Below, piece by piece: positions 27,060 to 35,726 of a stretch of 64,000 bases of DNA. The position numbers and the translations under genes were made by a program. This DNA is from Rhizobium sp. BK196 (lineage in GTDB: Bacteria; Pseudomonadota; Alphaproteobacteria; Rhizobiales; Rhizobiaceae), in the NCBI RefSeq assembly GCF_014193255.1, contig NZ_JACHZB010000002.1:248001-312000 (forward strand). The letters are read 5' to 3'. How positions within the stretch are numbered: position 1 is the first letter of the stretch; each line of letters starts with the position of its first letter. The notes under the pieces were generated by a model. That model saw nothing but the letters and a program-made list of their open reading frames with translations, was not told the origin of the DNA and made no database searches.

Positions 27060-28578
27060 GCTGGGCCTCGGACGTCCATTCGCCTGACATCATTAGGCCA
27101 AGTTTTCTTGGATCGGCAGTCTCGGCATCCACGGGCGGCGACAGGCGTCCCTTGACGATCGCCTGGATGCGGTCGGCAAGACCAATTACCTCGTCCAGAT
27201 CCTCCGATATCAGAAGCACGGCCGTGCCCTCCTTTCGTGCCTGCAATATCCTTGCATGGACGGCGGCGACGGCGCCTTCGTCGAGACCGCGGGTCGGTTG
27301 CGCCGCAATCAGGATCTTCGGCCTGTCACGCAGGTTGCGGCCGAGGATCAGCTTTTGCATGTTGCCGCCAGACAGCAGCCGTGTGCGCGTCGCCGGTCCG
27401 CCGCCGCGAATATCAAATTCCGCGATGATCTCCTGAGTGAAGGCCATGCCGGCCTTGCGGTCGACCAGTCCGCGGCGAGAGAAGCGCGGCGCGGCGATGC
27501 GCTCCAGCACGGCATTTTCCCAGACGGCGAGTTCGCCGATCGCGCCTTCCTTATTGCGATCCTCCGGAATGCGGCCGATACCGGCTTCGATGAGACTTTC
27601 GACACTGAGTTCGGTGACCGGCTGCCCGAAGAGAATGATATCGCCGCGGCTCCAGCCCACCAGTCCGCTGACGAGATGGCTGAGCGTCGTCTGGCCATTG
27701 CCGGAGACGCCGATGATGCCGAGTGTCTCGCCGGCATGGAGCTGAAAACTGATATCTCTCAGCCGCTCCTGGCCGCCGTCAGAGACGGTGATACCGACAG
27801 CCTCGAAAACGACTGCGCCCGGCGTAGACGCTTCACGCACCGGGCGCGTCACCCGGCGGCCAACCATGAGTTCGGCGAGCTCTGCCTTGCTGGTCTCGCC
27901 GGTCCGCCGCTCGGCGACCACCTTTCCGCCGCGCAGCACGACGACGCGGTCGGCTGCACTGATCACCTCGTCAAGCTTGTGAGAAATAAAGATCAGCGAC
28001 AGGCCCTGCCGGGCCATTTCCCGAAGCGTCTGGAAAAGGCGTTCCGCCTCGATATTGGTCAGCACCGCCGTCGGCTCGTCGAGAATGAGAATTCGGGCAT
28101 CGTTATAGAGCGCCTTGAGAATTTCGACGCGCTGCTGCTCGCCGACCGAGAGGTCGCCGAGCCGGGCATCGGGGTTGACGCCGAGGCCGAAGCGGGCGGC
28201 AATGGAGAGAAGCTTGGCGCGGCCGGCGGCTTTCTCCGACTTCCAGGACCAGAGCCTTTCCGTTCCCGTCATGACATTTTCGAGCACCGTCAGGTTCGGC
28301 GCCAGGGAAAAATGCTGGTGCACCATTCCGATGCCGGCACGGATCGCCGCCCGCGGCCGGCCGGCCGGCAATTCGGCGCCCTCGATATGGATCGTTCCCG
28401 CATCCGGTACATAATGGCCGAAGAGGATGCTCATCAATGTCGTCTTGCCGGCGCCGTTTTCGCCGAGCAAGGCCAGCACTTCTCCCCTGGCAAGACTCAG
28501 CGAAATATCCTCATTGGCCTGGATTGCGCCAAAGCGCTTGCTGATGTCGGCAAGCTGAAGCACGGGAGCTGATATCAT
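27049..28578 (-). CDS. Nucleoside/nucleobase-type ABC transporter ATP-binding protein (two domains)
   Basis: 509-residue fused ATPase. Domain 1: Walker A GENGAGKTT, signature LSVGEQQRVEILKAL, Walker B ILILDEPTAVL. Domain 2: degenerate P-loop GVSGNGQTT, signature LSGGNMQKLILGRNL, and AQPTRGLD. This is the pattern of YufO/NupO-like importers. I take ATG 28578, which overlaps the amidase stop (ATGA), as the start; the open frame to 28614 adds a Cys/His-rich stretch without support. Confidence 0.9.
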   Translation of the reverse strand: MISAPVLQLADISKRFGAIQANEDISLSLARGEVLALLGENGAGKTTLMSILFGHYVPDAGTIHIEGAELPAGRPRAAIRAGIGMVHQHFSLAPNLTVLENVMTGTERLWSWKSEKAAGRAKLLSIAARFGLGVNPDARLGDLSVGEQQRVEILKALYNDARILILDEPTAVLTNIEAERLFQTLREMARQGLSLIFISHKLDEVISAADRVVVLRGGKVVAERRTGETSKAELAELMVGRRVTRPVREASTPGAVVFEAVGITVSDGGQERLRDISFQLHAGETLGIIGVSGNGQTTLSHLVSGLVGWSRGDIILFGQPVTELSVESLIEAGIGRIPEDRNKEGAIGELAVWENAVLERIAAPRFSRRGLVDRKAGMAFTQEIIAEFDIRGGGPATRTRLLSGGNMQKLILGRNLRDRPKILIAAQPTRGLDEGAVAAVHARILQARKEGTAVLLISEDLDEVIGLADRIQAIVKGRLSPPVDAETADPRKLGLMMSGEWTSEAQHAS

Positions 28579-30023
28579 GTGGCAAGTCCCGCAATGGCAT
28601 GGGGGTGGATCCAACGTTGCTCTGCTTCCAGCCGCGAGGCAAGGGCAAGCAGCAGCGGTTCCCGGCCCATTGGCGCCAGCAATTGCACAGGCAGCGGCAT
28701 TCCGTCCGCATCGCTTCCAAAAGGCAGTGTCAGCGCCGGAAAGCCGGAAATATTGGCAAGGCAGGCAAGTGGCGCAAAGCGCGCCATGCGGTTCAGATGC
28801 AGGTCGGTATCCTGATGATCGGTCGGGAAGGAGCCGATCGGCAGAGGGGCTGTCGCAAGCATCGGCGTCAATAGGCAGCTGATATCGTCGAACAGGTGCC
28901 AGAGGTCATGGCTGACATGCGGCATGGTGCTGAGGCTCTGCCAGAGCGCAGTTGGGGCAAGTCTGGCCCCGCGCACCGCAAAGGCTGCCGTCAGAGGCTC
29001 GGCCTTCGAGAGGTCAAGATGAAAGCTATCGACGAGCCATGCCAGATTGATTGCGATGATATCGGCGAAAATGGCGGCACTCGTGATGACGTTTGCTTCA
29101 AGCCGCTGCCATTCCACGATGACGATCTCATGTCCGTCCCCCTCGAGGCTGCGGGCCGCGGCCTCTCCGGCTTGCTGCCGTGCAGCCTCGGTCGGAAAGT
29201 CGCTGCCGGTATCCGTTAGCAGGCCGATGCGCAGGCGGGATTTTTCGCTCCCGTCGAGCGCCGGCTCCGGGTAAGGTCCGGCGGGGTTTCCATGAAGCGT
29301 GTCGAATATTGCGCCGGCATCGCGGACCGAGCGGCAGACTGCCAGCTCGCTGGCGATGCCGCCAAGATGATTGCCGAAGCCCGGGCCGCCTGGAATGGCG
29401 CCGCGGCTGGGCTTCAGGCCGACGAGACCACAACAGGCGGCGGGCACGCGAATGGAACCACCGGCATCCGTTGCGTGGGCAATCGCCACGATGCCGGCCG
29501 CGACCGCAGCGGCCGCACCACCGGAAGAACCGCCCGCCGTGCGGGAGGGATCGAGCGGATTGCGGCAGACAGGCCCGCGCACCGGCTCGCTTGCAAGGGA
29601 GAGGCCGACTTCCGGGCTGGTGGTGAGACCGAAGAGGCTGAAACCGGCCTGACGAAAACGATCTGCGAGATCGGAATCGGCAGACGGATCGAGCATGCCG
29701 TCGAAGAGCCGTGAGCCAGCGCGAACCGGAAGACCCTTGAACGGGCCGCCGAGATCCTTGGCAAGCGTCGGCACGCCGGCAAACGGCCGGAGGGAGAATA
29801 TGGCGGGATTGTCCCGATATTCGCGATCAAGCGCGGCGGCATTCGCTAGGCCCAGGTCTTCGTCGAGATGACAGATCGCGCCCAGCGCATCCTTCGCCCT
29901 GGCAGCGGAAATCGCAGCCTTCATTGCTTCGGTGCAATCAAATGCACCGGTTCCGATCCGGGCGGCGAGCGCTATCGCGTCGCCGCCCGGTATCGAGCTC
30001 TTGCTTTTCTCAATCCCGTTCAT
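28575..30023 (-). CDS. Amidase (amidase signature family)
   Basis: 482 residues with the Ser-cisSer-Lys triad of the amidase signature family: Lys89 (TLAKDLGG), cis-Ser166 within RTAGGSSGGAAAAVAAG, and nucleophile Ser190 (TDAGGSIRVPA). Hydrolyses an amide or ureide; substrate unknown. It sits between the BMP binding-protein gene (12 bp away) and the ATPase gene (4-bp overlap), so it is part of the same transcript as CodA and probably acts on the imported compound or on a ring-opening product. Confidence 0.85.
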   Translation of the reverse strand: MNGIEKSKSSIPGGDAIALAARIGTGAFDCTEAMKAAISAARAKDALGAICHLDEDLGLANAAALDREYRDNPAIFSLRPFAGVPTLAKDLGGPFKGLPVRAGSRLFDGMLDPSADSDLADRFRQAGFSLFGLTTSPEVGLSLASEPVRGPVCRNPLDPSRTAGGSSGGAAAAVAAGIVAIAHATDAGGSIRVPAACCGLVGLKPSRGAIPGGPGFGNHLGGIASELAVCRSVRDAGAIFDTLHGNPAGPYPEPALDGSEKSRLRIGLLTDTGSDFPTEAARQQAGEAAARSLEGDGHEIVIVEWQRLEANVITSAAIFADIIAINLAWLVDSFHLDLSKAEPLTAAFAVRGARLAPTALWQSLSTMPHVSHDLWHLFDDISCLLTPMLATAPLPIGSFPTDHQDTDLHLNRMARFAPLACLANISGFPALTLPFGSDADGMPLPVQLLAPMGREPLLLALASRLEAEQRWIHPHAIAGLAT

Positions 30024-30035
30024 GCAGATGCCGGC

Positions 30036-31022
30036 TTACTTCGGCTCCTCAGGCATGATCGGAACCTCAAAGGCGCCGGACTTGATGGCGGCGCGCTTGG
30101 CCTCCATCGCCGCTTCGGCTTCAGCCGGTGCGACACCCTTGACGTAGACGATATCGCTGCCGCCTTCCTTCATCAGCCCGAAGCGGGTGTAGTTGTTGCC
30201 GGTCGGCTTGCCTGCCTTCACATCGGCGATTGCCGCGTTCAGGATAGGGCGGAAACCCCAGATGGCATTGGCAAAGACGGTGTCGGGATAGCGCGGTGTA
30301 TAGTCGATCAGCGAACCGACCGATTTGATGCCGCGCTCCTTGGCAGCGTCTGCCGTACCGATGCGCTCGCCGAACAGGATGTCGGCGCCGGCATCGATCT
30401 GGGCAAGGCCGGCCTCGCGCGCCTTCGGCGGATCGAAGAAGGTGCCGATGAAGGCGACGAGGTGCTTGGCATCCGGGCGGACTTCCTTCACGCCGGCAGC
30501 AAAGGCATTCATCAGCATGTTGACTTCCGGGATCGGCAGCGCGCCGACCGAGCCGACAATGCCTGACTTCGTCATCTTGCCGGCCAGCATGCCGGCGAGA
30601 TAAGCGCCGTCATGGTTCCAGGTGCCGAAGACGCCGAAATTGTCGCCTGATGCTTCCCCGCTCGAACCCAGCATGAAGGCAGTCTTCGGATAATCGGCGG
30701 CAACCTGGCGGGCTTCGCGTTCGACGGCATAGGCTTCGCCGACGATGAGGGCGCAGCCCTGTTCGGCATATTCGCGCATCGCGCGCGGATAGTCTGTACC
30801 GGAAACGCCTTCGGAAAAGACGTATTCGATCACGCCTTCCGAAGCGGCATCCTGAAGCGCCTTGTGCAGACAGGAGTTCCAGGCATTTTCTACAGGCGAG
30901 GCGTGAATGCCTGCAACCTTCAGTTTTTCCTGCGCCCAGAGCTTGGGTGCAAAGGCGGTTGCACCGAGTGCCATGCCGGAGGCAAGCACCGTGCGGCGAG
31001 ACATAATGATCTGATTTATCAT
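30036..31022 (-). CDS. BMP-family ABC transporter substrate-binding protein
   Basis: Periplasmic receptor of the Med/PnrA (BMP) family, which bind nucleosides or nucleobases. 328 residues. The N-terminus MSRRTVLASGMALGATAFAPKLWA has a twin-arginine-like motif and a hydrophobic core. Family features: VAGIHASPVENAWNSC, EYAEQGCALIVGEAYAVE, WNHDGAYLAGMLAGKMTKSGIVGSVGALPIPEVN. First gene of an operon receptor-amidase-ATPase-permease-permease-codA, under a well-formed promoter at 31054-31082. ATG 31022 has GAGGGG upstream. Confidence 0.9.
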   Translation of the reverse strand: MINQIIMSRRTVLASGMALGATAFAPKLWAQEKLKVAGIHASPVENAWNSCLHKALQDAASEGVIEYVFSEGVSGTDYPRAMREYAEQGCALIVGEAYAVEREARQVAADYPKTAFMLGSSGEASGDNFGVFGTWNHDGAYLAGMLAGKMTKSGIVGSVGALPIPEVNMLMNAFAAGVKEVRPDAKHLVAFIGTFFDPPKAREAGLAQIDAGADILFGERIGTADAAKERGIKSVGSLIDYTPRYPDTVFANAIWGFRPILNAAIADVKAGKPTGNNYTRFGLMKEGGSDIVYVKGVAPAEAEAAMEAKRAAIKSGAFEVPIMPEEPK

Positions 31023-31053
31023 GAGTTCCCCTCTTTTTTACCAGATGGATAAA

Positions 31054-31082
31054 ACTCTATGGATCGCCCAAAATTGTGTCAA
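31054..31082 (-). promoter_or_regulatory. Sigma70-type promoter of the BMP operon
   Basis: On the minus strand TTGACA (31082-31077), 17 bp spacer, TAGAGT (31059-31054). The predicted start lies about 25 bases ahead of the receptor ATG at 31022. A TTGTCTAG half-palindrome lies just upstream of the -35. Confidence 0.7.
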
Positions 31083-31162
31083 GCAATGCTGCTGCGCAAA
31101 AACTAGACAATAGATGTGAGCGCCTGCACTCTGAGACCACGAGAGATGGAGAAGGGCCGCTC

Positions 31163-31939
31163 CTATTGGTGCTGCATGACGCTCAACCCGCCATCGATCG
31201 TCAGGCAGGTAGCATTCATGAAGGTGCATTCGTCCGAGATCATGAAAACCGCCGCCATAGCAATTTCTTCAGGCGTGGCAATGCGCCCGCCCGGATGCAG
31301 TTTCATCGTCTCGGCCTTTGCCTTTTCGGGATCGGCAAAGCCGTTCCAGTAATCGATGACCTTCTGGGTCGAGACGTAGCCGGGCGCGATCGCGTTCACT
31401 CGCACGTTCTGGGGCGCATATTCTATGCCGAGGGACTTGGTCATGCCGAGCAGCGCATGTTTGGCGAGTGGGTAAGGGAAGGTGTGGGGAATGATGGTGA
31501 AGGCGTGGGTCGAGGCGATATTGAGGATCACGCCGCCACCTTCCGCGATCATCTGCGGTATCACAGAGCGGCAGCAGTGCCAGGCGCCCTTGAGATTGAT
31601 GTCGAAGCATCGCTGCCACTCTTCATCGGTCGTCCGCAAGGGTTCGGCAAAGACATTGACGCCGGCATTGTTGACGAGGGCATTGATGCTGCCGATCTCG
31701 CCCGCCGCTTTTACAACGGCCGTCTTGATGGCATCGCCATCAGCGATATCGGCTGCCTGGTAGCCGAGTACGGTTCCCTTTGCAGCAAGGGCGGCAGCCG
31801 TCTCCTCGAGCAGCTTTTCATCGCGGTCGACGAGGAAGAGACGGGCATCCTCGGCCGCGAATGCCTCGGCGATCGCCTGTCCGATCCCTTGGGCGGCACC
31901 CGTGATGAAGACCCGTTTTCCGGAAAGGCGGTTTGGCAT
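31163..31939 (-). CDS. SDR-family oxidoreductase (sugar dehydrogenase-like)
   Basis: 258 residues of classical SDR type: cofactor site TGAAQGIG (13-20), NNAG (90-93), Ser133, and catalytic Tyr146/Lys150 (YPLAK). The acidic residue in VDRD (36-40) suggests NAD preference. Similar enzymes act as L-arabinose, galactose or 2-keto-3-deoxyfuconate dehydrogenases. ATG 31939 follows AGAGGAAA. It lies 29 bp downstream of the aldose-epimerase-like gene and opposite to araFGH, suggesting a role in oxidising an aldose such as L-arabinose; substrate is inferred. Confidence 0.82.
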   Translation of the reverse strand: MPNRLSGKRVFITGAAQGIGQAIAEAFAAEDARLFLVDRDEKLLEETAAALAAKGTVLGYQAADIADGDAIKTAVVKAAGEIGSINALVNNAGVNVFAEPLRTTDEEWQRCFDINLKGAWHCCRSVIPQMIAEGGGVILNIASTHAFTIIPHTFPYPLAKHALLGMTKSLGIEYAPQNVRVNAIAPGYVSTQKVIDYWNGFADPEKAKAETMKLHPGGRIATPEEIAMAAVFMISDECTFMNATCLTIDGGLSVMQHQ

Positions 31940-31968
31940 CGTCTGTTTCCTCTTTATGCGCGTGATAA

Positions 31969-32859
31969 TCAGCCGATTTCCTGTGGCTGCAGACGGATCG
32001 AGCCCGCGAGGCATTCGCCTGGCCGCAGGACGGTGAGGTCGCCGAGATCAGGAAGATTGTGCCCATTGGCAAGATGTGACATCGGCTCGAAGCAGAAATA
32101 GTCCCTGCGAAATCCCGGGTCGAAACGCTCGTCCGAGAGGAAGAGGACGGCGTGGCGGAAGATCGGGTCAGCCGTCAGCTCGAGCACTGTGCTCGTCTCG
32201 GGCCAGGTGATGCGTGCCGTGCCGTTCCAGCCCTCGAGGCCGTTGTTGATCCAGCGCTGCGGCAGCATTGCTGCCCGCGAGAAATCGAGGTCAGCAGGGA
32301 TTTCTGCGGGCTCGCCCGGCAGGCAGTCCTCCGCTTCGGTCCAGAAGCGATCGGCCTTTGCAAGAAGCGTCGTGCGCTCGGTCAGCGGAAAGAAGGGATG
32401 CCAGCCAAACCCGAAAGGCAAGACTTCGTCACCGGTGTTTTCCACCTGCATTGAGAGTTCCAGCCCGTCTGCCGTCAGTGCGAAGCTCTGCTCTGCCTGA
32501 TAGCTATACGGCGTGCCGTCGGCTCGATGACGAAAAGCGATGCGCGCGTTGCTGCTATCCCTGGAAAGAAGGTCCCATTCCGCCAGCCAGCCATCGCCAT
32601 GCAGGTAGTGCGGATCCCAGTCCCTGTTTGGCCGCAGGCTGTAGTCCTGCCCCTTGAAGGTGAAGCGGTTGCCTCTAACGCGATTGCCAAAGGGCACGAG
32701 CGGATAGCAGGCAGAGGAAAGTGCATCGGCATTATCGGTCGCCGGCCGCAGAAGCGGGATTATCAAGCCGTCCCGCATCCAGGAATAATGAAGGAGCAGC
32801 CCGCCTGTCGTAGAAATGCGGGCCGAAAGCGCACCGCCCTGCAAATCGATGATGGCCAT
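31969..32859 (-). CDS. Aldose 1-epimerase family protein
   Basis: 296 residues of the galactose-mutarotase fold. Likely active-site residues include the His of HYLHGDGW, the His of FGFGWHPFFPL and the late Glu of YFCFEPMSHLANGHN. Such proteins interconvert alpha and beta anomers before dehydrogenation. ATG 32859 is chosen although GGAGA is rather far upstream (13 bases); the open frame continues to 32925 with an arginine-rich stretch that does not look like part of the fold. Divergent from araF. Confidence 0.82.
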   Translation of the reverse strand: MAIIDLQGGALSARISTTGGLLLHYSWMRDGLIIPLLRPATDNADALSSACYPLVPFGNRVRGNRFTFKGQDYSLRPNRDWDPHYLHGDGWLAEWDLLSRDSSNARIAFRHRADGTPYSYQAEQSFALTADGLELSMQVENTGDEVLPFGFGWHPFFPLTERTTLLAKADRFWTEAEDCLPGEPAEIPADLDFSRAAMLPQRWINNGLEGWNGTARITWPETSTVLELTADPIFRHAVLFLSDERFDPGFRRDYFCFEPMSHLANGHNLPDLGDLTVLRPGECLAGSIRLQPQEIG

Positions 32860-33011
32860 GAAGCGACGTCTTCTCCGTGAGATCGAGGCTGATCCGGACT
32901 GTGGCGGCACCCTATTATCGGTCATCCGAATGTCAATATATATAGGATTTATTTTGCAGCTTGGAGATGGTCAAGAGCGTGTTTTCTGCCGATTTATCGA
33001 TTAATGGCGGC

Positions 33012-33085
33012 CATACCAGGAGTTCATCTGCCTTTTTCACCAGCGAAATCGCAGAAATAATCATACACAAATATTGACTGGTATG
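33012..33085. promoter_or_regulatory. Inverted CATACCAG / CTGGTATG half-sites
   Basis: CATACCAG (33012-33019) and its exact inverse CTGGTATG (33078-33085) lie 66 bp apart in the divergent region between the epimerase gene and araF. TGGTAT half-sites are common for FadR-type GntR regulators, two of which are encoded just downstream. The right copy overlaps the araF -35 region. Confidence 0.4.
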
Positions 33086-33102
33086 ATGTTTATTCATATT
33101 CA
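33074..33102 (+). promoter_or_regulatory. Promoter of the araFGH operon
   Basis: TTGACT (33074-33079), 17-bp spacer, TATTCA (33097-33102), about 50 bp before the araF ATG. Overlaps the CTGGTATG half-site. Confidence 0.6.
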
Positions 33103-33151
33103 GTAGTCGCTGCCGAGTGAGCGGCAGATCGAGATTTTAGGGAGAGAGATT

Positions 33152-34135
33152 ATGCGCTTCTTCAAAGCAGCCGTCCTCGCTGGCGCCTTTGCCATTCTGG
33201 CCGCCGGCTCCGTCTTGGCGGAGGATGTCAAGATCGGTTTCATCGTGAAGCAGCCGGAAGAGCCCTGGTTCCAGGACGAATGGAAATTCGCCGATCAGGC
33301 CGCCAAGGAAAAGGGTTTCACTGTCGTCAAGATCGGCGCCGAAGATGGCGAGAAGGTCCAGTCGGCGATCGACAACCTCGGTGCGCAGGGTGCTCAGGGC
33401 TTCATCATCTGCACGCCTGACGTCAAGCTCGGCCCCGGTATCGTCGCCAAGGCGGCCGCCAACCAGCTCAAGCTGATGACTGTCGACGACCGTCTGGTCG
33501 GTGCCGATGGCAAGCCGCTGGAAGACGTGCCGCATATGGGCATTTCCGCTGCCAAGATCGGCGAAGGCGTGGGCCAGGCGATCGTCGACGAAATGAAGAA
33601 GCGCGGTTGGGACATGAAGAATGTCGGCGCGATCCGCGTTTCCTACGATCAACTGCCGACCGCCGTCGACCGCGTGGAGGGCGCAATCTCGGTTCTGAAG
33701 GCTGCCGGCTTCCCGGCTGAAAACATCTATGATGCCCCGCAGGCAAAGACGGATACGGAGGCTGCACTCAATGCTGCGACGACCGTTCTCAACAAGCATG
33801 CCGACGTGAAGTACTGGATCGCCTTCGGCCTCAATGACGAAGCGGTACTCGGCGCCGTGCGCGCATCGGAATCGGTCGGCATTCCCGCCGACAACATGAT
33901 CGGCGTCGGTATCGGTGGCGCGGAATCGGCGATCAACGAGTTCAAGAAGCCGTCTGCGACCGGCTTCTTCGGCACGGTCATCATCTCGCCGAAGCGGCAT
34001 GGGTATGAGACCGCGCTCAACATGTATGACTGGATCGCCAACGGCAAGGAGCCGGAAAAGGTCACGCTGACCTCGGGTTCCCTCGCTCTGCGTGGTGACT
34101 ACGAAAAGGTTCGCAAGGACCTCGGCATCGAATAA
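33152..34135 (+). CDS. araF: L-arabinose-type ABC transporter substrate-binding protein
   Basis: Periplasmic sugar receptor, 327 residues with a signal peptide to about residue 23 (GSVLA). The mature N-terminus KIGFIVKQPEEPWFQDEWKFAD is nearly identical in pattern to E. coli AraF, as are GFIICTPDVKLGPGIVAKA and YWIAFGLNDEAVLGAVRA. AGGGAGAGAG precedes the ATG. First gene of araFGH. L-arabinose is the likely ligand; galactose/fucose-type aldoses cannot be excluded. Confidence 0.88.
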   Translation: MRFFKAAVLAGAFAILAAGSVLAEDVKIGFIVKQPEEPWFQDEWKFADQAAKEKGFTVVKIGAEDGEKVQSAIDNLGAQGAQGFIICTPDVKLGPGIVAKAAANQLKLMTVDDRLVGADGKPLEDVPHMGISAAKIGEGVGQAIVDEMKKRGWDMKNVGAIRVSYDQLPTAVDRVEGAISVLKAAGFPAENIYDAPQAKTDTEAALNAATTVLNKHADVKYWIAFGLNDEAVLGAVRASESVGIPADNMIGVGIGGAESAINEFKKPSATGFFGTVIISPKRHGYETALNMYDWIANGKEPEKVTLTSGSLALRGDYEKVRKDLGIE

Positions 34136-34158
34136 TCATCCTCTGATGATGATTTCAT

Positions 34159-34182
34159 CCCGGCGGCGTTGCAACCGCCGGG
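34159..34182 (+). promoter_or_regulatory. Stem-loop between araF and araG
   Basis: Perfect 8-bp arms CCCGGCGG (34159-34166) and CCGCCGGG (34175-34182) with an 8-base loop, 23 bp after the araF stop. No T-run. Probably protects the araF message or attenuates read-through into araGH. Confidence 0.7.
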
Positions 34183-34200
34183 CATATTCTCGGCGGAGCG

Positions 34201-35709
34201 ATGATGGCTTTCCTCGAATTCAATTCCATTTCCAAGGGCTATCCAGGCGTCCAGGCACTGTCCAACGTCTCCTTCGGTGTCGAAAAGGGCGCCGTGCACG
34301 GGCTGATGGGCGAAAACGGTGCCGGCAAGTCCACCTTGATCCGCGTGCTCTCCGGCGATCAGTCGGCTGATGAAGGCAACATTCTCATCGATGGCGTCGA
34401 GCAGAAATACAGCTCCGTCCGCGATGCCTTCCATGCCGGCGTCATCGTCATCCATCAGGAGCTGCAGCTCGTTCCGGAGCTGACGGTTGCCGAGAACCTC
34501 TGGCTCGGCCGTTTTCCCGGCAAGGCCGGTGTCATCAACGGCAAAACACTGATCGAAACGGTGCGCGCCAGGCTGGGCGAGATCGGCATCGATGTCGACC
34601 CTTCGGCAAAAGTGTCTTCTCTTTCTATCGGCGCCCGCCAGATGGTCGAGATCGCCAAGGCCGTGATGCTCGATGCGCGGGTGATCGCACTCGACGAGCC
34701 GACCTCGTCGCTCTCCTCGCGCGAAAGCGAAATTCTCTTCACGTTGATCGACAAGCTCAAGGCCAAGGGCACGGTCATCCTTTACGTCTCCCATCGCCTC
34801 GACGAGATCTTCCGTCTCTGCGACAGCCTGACGGTGTTGCGCGACGGCAAGCTCGCCGCCCATCATCCCAAGGTTGCCGAGACGACGCGCGAGCAGATCA
34901 TTGCCGAAATGGTCGGGCGCGAGATCAGCAACATCTGGGGCTGGCGTGAGCGGCCGCTTGGCGAGGTGCGCCTCGAGGTCAAGGCCCTCTCGGGCTCCAA
35001 GCTTCGCACACCCATCAGCTTCTCAGTCCGCAAGGGCGAAATTCTCGGCTTCTTCGGCCTGATCGGTGCGGGTCGAAGCGAGATGGCGCGGCTGCTCTAT
35101 GGTGCCGACCATCGCCATCAAGGCAGCGTCACAATCGACGGCGTGGTCGTTTCCCCCAACAACCCGAAGGCGGCGATCAGCGCTGGCATGGTGCTCTGCC
35201 CGGAGGATCGCAAATTCGACGGCATCATTCAGGGCCGGTCGATCGAGGAAAACATTGCCATCTCCTCGCGTCGCCACTTCTCGCCTTTCGGCGTCTTGAA
35301 CCCGAAGAAGGAAGCTGCGGTCGCCGAGCAGTTCATTGCCAAGCTTCGGGTGCGCACACCCTCGCGCAAGCAGGACATCATCAATCTCTCCGGCGGCAAC
35401 CAGCAGAAGGTCATCCTCGGCCGCTGGCTCTCCGAACAGGGCGTCAAGGTGCTTGTTATCGACGAGCCGACGCGTGGCATCGATGTCGGCGCGAAGTCGG
35501 AAATCTATGAAATCCTCTACGAACTGGCCGCCGGCGGCATGGCGATCGTCGTCATCTCCAGCGAGTTGCCCGAGGTCATGGGCATTTCCGATCGCATCAT
35601 GGTCATGTGCCAGGGCCGCGTCGCCGCCAATGTGGCGCGCGCCGATTTCGACGAACGCAGCATTCTGACCGCGGCACTGCCCGACAAGAATGCCGCTGGC
35701 ACAATCTAA
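34201..35709 (+). CDS. araG: L-arabinose-type ABC transporter ATP-binding protein (two domains)
   Basis: 502-residue double ATPase of the CUT2 class. Domain 1: GENGAGKST, VIHQELQLVPELTVAENLWLG, LSIGARQMVEIAKAV, ALDEPTSSL. Domain 2: GLIGAGRSE, CPEDRKFDGI, LSGGNQQKVILGRWL, VIDEPTRGIDVGAK. The segment GREISNIWGWRERPLG is typical of AraG. Energises uptake through AraH. Follows araF by 65 bp and precedes araH by 17 bp. Confidence 0.9.
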   Translation: MMAFLEFNSISKGYPGVQALSNVSFGVEKGAVHGLMGENGAGKSTLIRVLSGDQSADEGNILIDGVEQKYSSVRDAFHAGVIVIHQELQLVPELTVAENLWLGRFPGKAGVINGKTLIETVRARLGEIGIDVDPSAKVSSLSIGARQMVEIAKAVMLDARVIALDEPTSSLSSRESEILFTLIDKLKAKGTVILYVSHRLDEIFRLCDSLTVLRDGKLAAHHPKVAETTREQIIAEMVGREISNIWGWRERPLGEVRLEVKALSGSKLRTPISFSVRKGEILGFFGLIGAGRSEMARLLYGADHRHQGSVTIDGVVVSPNNPKAAISAGMVLCPEDRKFDGIIQGRSIEENIAISSRRHFSPFGVLNPKKEAAVAEQFIAKLRVRTPSRKQDIINLSGGNQQKVILGRWLSEQGVKVLVIDEPTRGIDVGAKSEIYEILYELAAGGMAIVVISSELPEVMGISDRIMVMCQGRVAANVARADFDERSILTAALPDKNAAGTI

Positions 35710-35726
35710 TTTCAGGAAGAGCAGTC

